Assembly: GCA_034359265.1 (NCBI GenBank)
Contig: CP136892.1
Coordinates: 10,216,501-10,280,500 of the forward strand
Origin: Canna indica
Lineage: Eukaryota > Streptophyta > Magnoliopsida > Zingiberales > Cannaceae
Direction of reading: 5' to 3'
DNA length: 64,000 nucleotides
Below the pieces are notes generated by a model that saw only the letters and a program-made list of their open reading frames with translations, ran no database searches and was not told where the DNA came from. Below, piece after piece: positions 57,446 through 64,000 of the stretch (the stretch's first letter is position 1; the number at the start of each line of letters is the position of its first letter). The position numbers and the translations under genes are program-made.

Positions 57446-57717
57446 GATTTTTTTATATTGACTTTGTTACTGAGATATTGGACTTGTTTAATTTATTTTA
57501 TTTGGATATTGATACTTCAATTTTGCATTTGAATAATTTTTATACTATTGTGGATAATTATCAATATAAATATAATTGTTTTGATGTATATCTTGGTGTA
57601 TTTGTGATGTGTGAATGAATGTGTGTATGAGTGTATGGGTGTGTGAGTTATGTATCAGAATGTATCAATGTATCAATGGAAATTTTAAATTTTAAATTTT
57701 TTTGTTACCAGGTTCAC

Positions 57718-58025
57718 ATCATCAGCAACGGCTTTCCCACGACCGTTTGTGGGAAAGCCGTTGCTAAAAGTGTATCGAAAGCCGTTGCTGATGACCTACT
57801 GCAACGACTTAGCGACGGGATTTTACTAACGGCGTTGGTACGGGCTCACCGGCCGTTGCTATTAATGTTATCCGCAACGGCTCCGGGTCCGTGGGAAAAC
57901 CGTTGCTGATAATATTTTTAGCAACGGCCCGAGCGGCCGTTGCTGATCCGTTGCTAAGTTATCAGCAACGCGATTTTCTGCCAGGGCTCCATTGCAACGG
58001 CTCCGGCCGTTGCTGATGCCCATTT
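57718..58025. repeat. CACTA-2 3' subterminal repeat array
   Basis: Paired words ATCAGCAACGGC and GCCGTTGCTGAT at short intervals up to the right terminus, matching the 5' array rather than the CACTA-1/3 arrays. Confidence 0.88.
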
Positions 58026-58036
58026 TTCTAGTAGTG

Positions 58037-58300
58037 TTAATAGTATCACCGATGGCTCGAAGCTGAGGCTGATGTGTTGGTATCAGTGACAGCTCCAATA
58101 GCCGTCACTGATGATTTTAAATCAGCGACAGTCCACGAAGCTGTCGCTGATAATTACGTGTGACGACCGTGTGTGGCCGTCACAACACATCTGAGACGAA
58201 CACATTAGCGACGGTCGTTTGCCACGGTTTAAGTCGTCCGTGATATTCATCACCGACGGTTCAGCCACGGTATCAGCTGTCGCTGATGACCACTATTCTA
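58037..58300. repeat. CACTA-1 3' subterminal array (outer half)
   Basis: Words such as GCCGTCACTGATG and CGCTGATGACC, continuing from the inner half at 54955-55101. Aligns in order with 63455-63715 of CACTA-3. Confidence 0.8.
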
Positions 58301-58306
58301 GTAGTG

Positions 58307-59557
58307 TTTTTCTATTAATAGAGATGACATTCTTATGGTTTTAAGTCTTTATAAATTTCCTGATAAGTTTATACATTGGATTTTTGCTTGCATTTCCATC
58401 CCTACTTTTGCCTGTCTCATTAATGCTCAACTATATATCTTTTTTTCCTCCTATAGAGGAATCAGACAGGGTGATCCCATTTCACCTTTTCTGTATATTC
58501 TTGTGGCTCAAATCCTTACTATTCTTATAAATAAATTGTGGACAATAATGCCCTCACTCATTTTAAACTGAAAAATGATGTTTTAATTAGTCACCTATGT
58601 TTGCGGATGACACCATTTTGGGTTTTAAAGCTAATTCCAAAAGCATGAATTCTGTTATCTCTATTTTCGCTCACTATGAGGCTTTAATTGACCAAAAAAT
58701 CAATTGTCTAAATCTAAAATTTATTTTTCTAGAAATATTAATCCTAGTGTTAAACTTAGAATCTCTCTTTTCCTTGGTATGAAGATGGGATCCTTTCCAT
58801 TCAAGTACATTGGTGTCATGATTACTCCTAGGAGACCTACTCATAGAACCCATGACTACATTCTTAATCAAATTGATTCTAAACTTAGCAATGGGAAGGC
58901 TTTACTTTTATCTCAAGTTGAAAAACTTGTTCTAATTAAATCTGTTTTGAATTCCATCATCACTTACTCTATTTTTGTTATTCGGATTTCTCAAGACATT
59001 TGTGATAAAATAGAATTAAAAATGAGAAATTTTCTTTGGAATCATGATCCCAATAAAAATGGCATCCATTTAGTTAATTGGGAAACTGTTACTCTCCCTA
59101 AAACTTTTGGTGGTCTTGACCTTCAAGACATGAGAACTAAAAGCTTTGCTCTCCAAGCAAAGAGAATTCAAGCTTATATGAATAATAAAAATTTCTTTTG
59201 TGCTAAAGTTGTTAAAGTTGTTAAAGCTAAATATCCTCATGTTTCTTGTGTTAATATTAGCCCTCCCAAGAACTCTTCTTGGGCTTGAAAACTTTTTGTA
59301 TATGCTTTCTCTAAACTGCATCTTGGTTTTAAGACTATTATTGGCAATGGTATCTCTATTTCTTTTGTGAATGATAACTAGATTTTAGAACTCCCCCTTG
59401 CTTTGAAACCTAGCTTTTTTAATGTTAATTTAATTTACCAACTTACTCATGTTAATCACTTGTTGCTTGATAACCGTTGGTATTCTTTTATTGGTTTAAC
59501 TATATGTAATGTTGATTTGCGGAGCTCTATCTCAAGCATTGAATGATCCTCACACCC
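58307..59557 (+). pseudogene. LINE piece 3 of 4: reverse transcriptase core and C-terminal region
   Basis: Resumes in the RT domain: KFPDKFIHWIFACIS, RGIRQGDPISPFLYIL, FADD (58600-58611, the catalytic Asp pair), then KYIGVMI and LLLSQVEKLVLIKSVLNSI, and later FLWNHDPNKNGIHLVNWE and GGLDLQDMRTKSFALQAK. These are the ordered blocks of plant L1-type ORF2. Stops and a frameshift (for example after QKIN near 58705, and at 59288) inactivate it. CACTA-3 interrupts it at the end. Confidence 0.85.
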
Positions 59558-59569
59558 CACTACTAGAAT

Positions 59570-59960
59570 ATACCACATCAGCCATGGAAATGATTGACGA
59601 CCACCTTGGCCGTTAGAATAATTCACGACTTTGCGACGGCCGTAGCGATCGTGGCTGATGTAACCAAATCAGCCATGGCTCGCATACGGCTGCCTAGGGC
59701 CGTCGCTCATAGTTGATGGCGTGCACGGGGCGCGAAATAAGATAAGTTATTAGCCACGGCTTAGCGGGGGCGCTAGAGCCGTTGGTGATATGAATAAGTC
59801 ATTAGTCACGGTTAGAATCGGCCGTCGCTTATTAATTAATGACGCGAACGCAGTATGAAAATTAAAACACTCTTTATCGACGACTAGGAGAGCCGTCAGT
59901 GATAATAAAATTACGAATCCATAGTTTTTCGACGGCTAGCAAGCCGTCGGTGAAAATCCT
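59570..59960. repeat. CACTA-3 5' subterminal repeat array
   Basis: Same order of words as 50715-51110 in CACTA-1, including TCAGCCATGG, CGGCCGTAGCGATCGTGG and the GCGTGCACGGGGCGCGAAATA block. Confidence 0.8.
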
Positions 59961-60724
59961 TTTTATTTGCTTTCGCGCCCGATCCTTCCTCTTTCCCCCA
60001 CTATCTTCGCTCTCTGCCGCCGATCGAGTTGTCGCCGTCGCCGACGCTGACTTCGTGCGCCATCGACTTCGCCTTCTCGCCATTGAGTTCGCTATCGAGC
60101 CATCATCGACGGAGACACCACCCTCGCCCTCGCAAATTGAGCCCCATCTACCCCAACACGGCGCGCACCGGCCGGCCCCAATCTCCCTCGCCGCCTTCTC
60201 CCTCATCGCTGCCCTTGCCGTCCATTGCTGCCTGCTGTCGATTCTGACCCTCCGCAGCTGGCCCGTCGCCCCTTTTTCCCCGTGAGGTATTCACCGCCTC
60301 CCTCTACCGTGTGCGCCCTTTTTTCATCGCCACCACTGTCGGCGTCTACCCGCCGGACGCCGACACTGGCGAACGGTGCAGACGTGTAGACGCTGGTGCC
60401 GGGTTTGGGGCCTAATCCCTCGGCCCAACCAGATGAACAGTAGCTGGCAGTAGTTGCCGACTATTGTTTGATTAGGGGTTTAACCCCTAATTAGGTTTTA
60501 ATTTTTTTAGATTTATTTATTATTTGTTATTTATAGAATTTATGTGTTGAGTGTAGATTAATTTTAGATTAATTATCTGTTAATTGTAGATTTATTATGT
60601 GTTAATTGTAGATTAATTAAGTTTTTTTGCTGTTAGATTAAATAAATTTAGGCTAGTTTTAATGTTTAACCCTTAATCAAGGGTAGAATAAATGCTATGG
60701 TTAATTTTAGTTGGGTGTAATTAT

Positions 60725-60890
60725 AATTTTAAAATCATTCACTTTGGACTTGCGCATGTTGGAATCATCCACTTTTGATTCGTGCGAAATCGTCCACTTT
60801 GGACTCATGCCGGAATCGTACACCTTGGACTCGCGTGTCGGAATCGTTCACGTACTTTCGACTCGCGCAAAATCATCTGCTGGGTACTCA
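60725..60890 (+). repeat. ~30-bp tandem repeats in CACTA-3
   Basis: About six diverged copies of GGAATCGTCCACTTTGGACT with CGCG spacers, matching the shorter run in CACTA-1. Confidence 0.85.
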
Positions 60891-61108
60891 TACCGGCATC
60901 CACAAATTTAGAAAATAATCAAGACGAGTTGATACGTTTCACGTACGCATCGACGAGTCAAGTTTTAACCCGGTAGTTGGAGAGATTGAGCCAGATAGGG
61001 TAGATTGGCGTGTAGTCTGTAAGACTAAAGCCAAAGGAAAAAATTGACCCGGTAGTTGGAGAGAATGAGCCAGCAAATGACTCTTATCAAGAAGAAGATT
61101 CTTCTGAA

Positions 61109-61309
61109 ATGGAACGAGTTAGTCCAATACTCGAGGATGATGACACAAAGTTTGTTCAATTGGAAATAGAATACGTTGATGACGACGATAATGAAGTTGA
61201 GGAAGGACATAATGATGGTGAGGAAGAAAAAGAAGAATTTCAAGATTCCGATACAGAAGAACAAGAAGAAGAGTATTACACGGATGATGATAATGACGAT
61301 GACGAATAA
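61109..61309 (+). pseudogene. CACTA-3 TNPD acidic-tail relic
   Basis: A reading rich in Asp and Glu (MERVSPILEDDD to EYYTDDDNDDDE) that matches 53030-53231 of CACTA-1 closely. The upstream domains of the protein are absent and a duplicated GGTAGTTGGAGAGA segment precedes it (60972 and 61051). Confidence 0.8.
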
Positions 61310-61394
61310 TGGTAAATGTGAAGTATATATTCAATTATTAAATATATTTATTAATCTATTATATATAATTTAATTATATTAAATTTTTACAGCC

Positions 61395-63075
61395 ATGGTT
61401 CGAGATATCAGTTTTCGAGGAAGCATTCCTCGTAGGACCCCCCGACGATTACCACCCGCCATATCTGTACCCACTGACCCTTCGCCTTCCACCACCATCG
61501 CCCCACCTCTAGCCACCATCCCCCCACATGATCCGTCCATCGTTCCCTCACCTGATCTGGCTACCATCCACTCACCTCCGGCTACCATCCCTTCGCCACC
61601 CTCCACAGATGCAAGATCGTTGTCTTCGAGATGTAGGCCACAAGGGCCTAACATAATTCTCCCTCCGCCACCCGAGGGAGAACTGCGCAGAGCAGTTAGT
61701 GTGCGCGGAAGACGATAAGTATATACATCAATTATTTCTTATAATTTATTTATAATTCTAAATATCATAATATGAATTTACATTTGGTGCAGATTTGAGT
61801 AGGAGGACGTCCCCCGCACGATAGCGGGCACTATCCAGAAGTTTATACACAGGGTGTGGCCTATATGGTCTGACGTGCCCCGTGAGCATATGGATTTATT
61901 TTGGTGAGAGTTCACGGTAAGTATATTTATTAAATTAATGTTAATGTTAAATATTGATCGGTAATAATAATTTTTTTTTACAGGCTCATTATACGTGGCC
62001 GGAGGACCAGACCACTTTTATTGAGGCTGCAAGGGAGCGTGTTGCCCGCGCTCGCTATAACGGGCTGCTTCAGCAGGCCCGTCAGACCGTGATGAGACGA
62101 TTGGGGGCCACACAGATAGGGCAGACTCGGGGATATGCTCTCGATTGGATTCCTGGCCCTGTGTGGGACTGGCTCGTTGACCGGTGGGACATGCCTGAGT
62201 GGCAGGAGATCTCCCGGACTGTGTCGAGAAACCGCATGTCCGGGGGGGGGGGGGGGGGGGGGACAGCACGGGGGCGCACCACACTGGTGGCTCCATATCT
62301 TTTGCGGTTCATGCGCGTCGCATGGTATGTGTAAATTAATTATTTTTAATTAAATTATATATTGTGTATAATGATATTAATGTACTTGTTAATTTTCTAA
62401 TGTAAGATACGTGTGGCGGAGGACGGCACCGTCCAACGCTCGTTGATGATGGAGGTGTTTGAGCGCACCCACCGTCGTCGATGAGGAGCGTGGGGCTACA
62501 TTGATAGCAGAGCCTCGATCATAATGGTAATTATTTATATATGTCTATTTGATTTACATAATTTTTATTTATAGTTTATATATATTTAAAATATAAACAC
62601 ATGTAGGAAACTTACACGAGGACTATGATCGAGCGTGGAGGCATACCAGAAGAGTTCACGCAGCAGCTTGGGTGGAGGCCGTAGGTGGCTAGGAGCACGG
62701 TCGTGTTTATGGCTTTGCAGACAGTGGCCATGCACGCGCCGTGCTTGGGCCACTTGGGGCACTGACCCCTCTGGCTGCGGGTGAGCGACCCTCAACATCC
62801 CGGGCGTAGGACTAAAGCCGGATAGCCGCCTTGGAGTCAGAGCTCACCCAGCAGAGACATGCGATGGAGGAGCAGAGGCTGGCGATGGAGGAGCAGAGAC
62901 GGAAGAATGAAGAGCTGAGACAGATGATGCAGAACATGCATGCACTCCTCACCCAGATTGCGTCTCACTCTGGCCTTCTACCGATGATGTCGCACCCGTC
63001 ATCCTCCTCGACCAGTCGATGCTCCCGACCCAGTCGTCGTTGTCGACTCCACCGCCTCAACCACAGCCGTGAGAT
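61395..63075 (+). pseudogene. CACTA-3 Transposase_24-type gene, degraded
   Basis: Exon 1 (61395-61716) is open: MVRDISFRGSIPRRTPRRLP and a Pro/Ser-rich stretch ending RRAVSVRGRR, but the donor that should follow reads ATAAGT. Exon 2 carries two in-frame stops. Exon 3 (ARERVARARYNGLL, WQEISRTVSRNRMSGG) is broken by a G run at 62240-62261. Exon 5 keeps the heptad-like QRHAMEEQRLAMEEQRRKNEE coil but has an upstream stop. It is the same gene as the intact CACTA-2 version. Confidence 0.8.
62240..62261. repeat. Poly-G run in CACTA-3 exon 3
   Basis: About 22 consecutive G in place of the GGGGGGGACGG-type segment of CACTA-1; it shifts the frame of the degraded transposase gene. Confidence 0.9.
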
Positions 63076-63354
63076 TTTGATTTATTGTATTTTGTTTATA
63101 TTTTGATACTCTTTTGTATACAAATAGTTGTTTATATACTTATGGTTGTATATATATGATATTTTGATAATTGTTTGCCTCCGGTTTGAGACTTAGATTG
63201 ATGATATTAATGTAAAACTTGTATGTTTGTTTTCAAATGCATGTGTATGATGTTTTCTGATTGTAATATGTGATTGAAAATAGATTCTAATCTATAAATA
63301 ATATTGTATACAGGAATTTATAATTTTTTTATTTTAATCAGTTACAGGATATAC

Positions 63355-63715
63355 CTTTAGCCACGGCTTACCCATGGTCGACCGTCACCACGTCATGGCT
63401 GAAAGCTTATCGTAAATGGCTGATGGCCTGGGCAGCATCAAATATCACGGTTGCTAATAGTATAATCGACAGCCCTGGGGCGTGGTTGATGTGTTGGTAT
63501 CAGTGATAGCCGCCTATAGCCGTCACTGATGTGTTTAAATTAGCGGCAGCGCCCGCGACTGTTGTAGATGATTACTTGTGACGACCGAGAGACGCTGTCA
63601 TATTTTTTCTGAGACGCTCACATCAGTGATGGCATTTCGCCACGGCTGGCACCGTCCGTGATAGTTATCACCGACGGTTCAGCCACGACTTCAGCCGTCG
63701 GTGATGACGACAATT
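63355..63715. repeat. CACTA-3 3' subterminal repeat array
   Basis: Words TTAGCCACGGCTTACCC, GCCGTCACTGATG and CAGCCGTCGGTGATG up to the terminus. It shows the uninterrupted sequence at the place where CACTA-2 entered CACTA-1. Confidence 0.82.
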
Positions 63716-63724
63716 CTAGTTGTG

Positions 63725-64000
63725 CCCCTATGATGATTGTGTTGTCTGGACTGATGAAATTAATGGAAAGGCAACCACATCCTCTTCTTATATGTTTCTA
63801 AAAACTGTGAACCATCAAGCTACTAATATTAGCCCAAATTGGGATCAAATTTAGAAATTATCTTGCCCACCCAAAGTAAAATTCTTTCTTTGGAAAGCTT
63901 TTCATGGACGACTATTAACTAAATCCAAACTTCACTATTTGGGCATCTCTACTGACAATAAATTTACTCTTTGTAATCTGGGTGAGGAAAATTTACATAA
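63725..64000 (+). pseudogene. LINE piece 4 of 4: zf-RVT region, runs off the window
   Basis: Reads YDDCVVWTDEINGKATTSS, a stop, then KLSCPPKVKFFLWKAFHGRL and LTKSKLHYLGI, the zf-RVT pattern that follows the RT domain in plant L1-type LINEs. The LINE continues beyond 64000. Confidence 0.8.

Larger units (their letters stand above)
55102..58036 (+). mobile_element. CACTA-2 transposon, 2,935 bp, inside CACTA-1
   Basis: Starts CACTACTAGAAATTGAG and ends TTTTTCTAGTAGTG; TTA flanks both (55099-55101 and 58037-58039). Subterminal arrays use a different word from CACTA-1 (ATCAGCAACGGC, A in place of C). It holds one intact five-exon Transposase_24-type gene. Of the TNPD-type gene only a few acidic codons (EDYYSDDDE) remain at about 55800-55830, so the element is non-autonomous. 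It sits in the 3' subterminal region of CACTA-1; the joined flanks match the uninterrupted CACTA-3 sequence at 63433-63500. Confidence 0.93.
50704..58306 (+). mobile_element. CACTA-1 transposon, interrupted by CACTA-2
   Basis: Starts CACTACTAGAATATACC and ends TATTCTAGTAGTG; TTT flanks both (50701-50703 and 58307-58309), a 3-bp duplication. Long subterminal arrays of ATCAGCCACGGC-type words are at both ends. It contains a relic of the TNPD-type gene (only the DUF4218/DUF4216-like and acidic parts) and a degraded five-exon Transposase_24-type gene. No catalytic Transposase_21 domain is present. Without CACTA-2 it is about 4.7 kb. It splits the LINE reverse transcriptase. Confidence 0.9.
59558..63724 (+). 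mobile_element. CACTA-3 transposon, 4,167 bp
   Basis: Starts CACTACTAGAATATACC and ends ATTCTAGTTGTG (one change from the usual TAGTAGTG). CCC flanks both (59555-59557 and 63725-63727). Same family as CACTA-1: 5' array at 59570-59960, ~30-bp tandem repeats, acidic-tail relic, degraded Transposase_24-type gene and 3' array at 63355-63715. The DUF4218/DUF4216 part kept in CACTA-1 is missing. It splits the LINE; the flanks join as ATTGAATGATCCTCACACCC and CTATGATGATTGTG in one reading frame. Confidence 0.9.

Noticed and set aside
50715..58300. CRISPR-like regularly spaced short repeats
   Set aside because: Spacing is irregular, repeats are in both orientations, and they lie in the ends of CACTA elements of a plant genome.

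Overview
The window is a stretch of angiosperm nuclear genome, dominated by transposable elements. The evidence is host-type genes (a GeBP/storekeeper-like regulator and an F-box/propeller protein), fragments of anthocyanidin synthase, calmodulin-like, NGATHA/RAV-type B3 and PB1-domain genes, and plant-type Ty1/copia, Ty3/gypsy, LINE, SINE, MULE, hAT, Harbinger and CACTA elements. The two intact genes are intronless and the F-box gene is strongly GC-rich, which leans to a monocot, but I cannot name the species.

Layout, left part (1-28248). A 609-bp tandem duplication carries a broken anthocyanidin synthase (2OG dioxygenase) fragment; its second unit is split by a 2.67-kb solo LTR of gypsy type (1036-3702). 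The GeBP/STKL gene lies at 6436-7254 (minus) and the F-box gene at 14718-15956 (minus). Around them sit an hAT MITE, fold-back/Mutator-like elements with readable 9-bp target duplications, a Harbinger-like MITE, CACTA debris, a LINE remnant split by a Harbinger-like element that houses a ~1.3-kb minisatellite, a tRNA-type SINE with a 17-bp target duplication, and a Pack-MULE (25262-27544) holding a PB1-domain gene fragment.

Layout, right part (28249-64000). This is one nested structure. A plus-strand LINE is cut into four pieces (28249-28282, 49474-50703, 58307-59557, 63725-64000). Its first break is a minus-strand Ty1/copia-like element with 1.6-1.7-kb LTRs, a gag relic and no visible pol (28283-49473). 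Inside that is a 13.4-kb Pack-MULE (31728-45143) with TATCATTTA on both sides, ~320-360-bp inverted ends, and two captured host gene fragments: a calmodulin-like gene on plus and an NGATHA/RAV-type B3 gene on minus. Each captured gene is interrupted by a Ty1/copia element (32577-37799 and 38996-44461). The second LINE break is CACTA-1 (50704-58306), itself holding CACTA-2 (55102-58036); the third is CACTA-3 (59558-63724). Target duplications (TTT, TTA, CCC) fix all three CACTA boundaries.

Working parts. The only apparently intact coding units are the GeBP/STKL gene, the F-box gene, and a five-exon Transposase_24-type gene of 409 aa in CACTA-2. Everything else coding is interrupted by stops, frameshifts or insertions. 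The insertion order can be read off the nesting: LINE, then gag-only copia, then Pack-MULE, then the two copia elements; separately, LINE, then CACTA-1, then CACTA-2.
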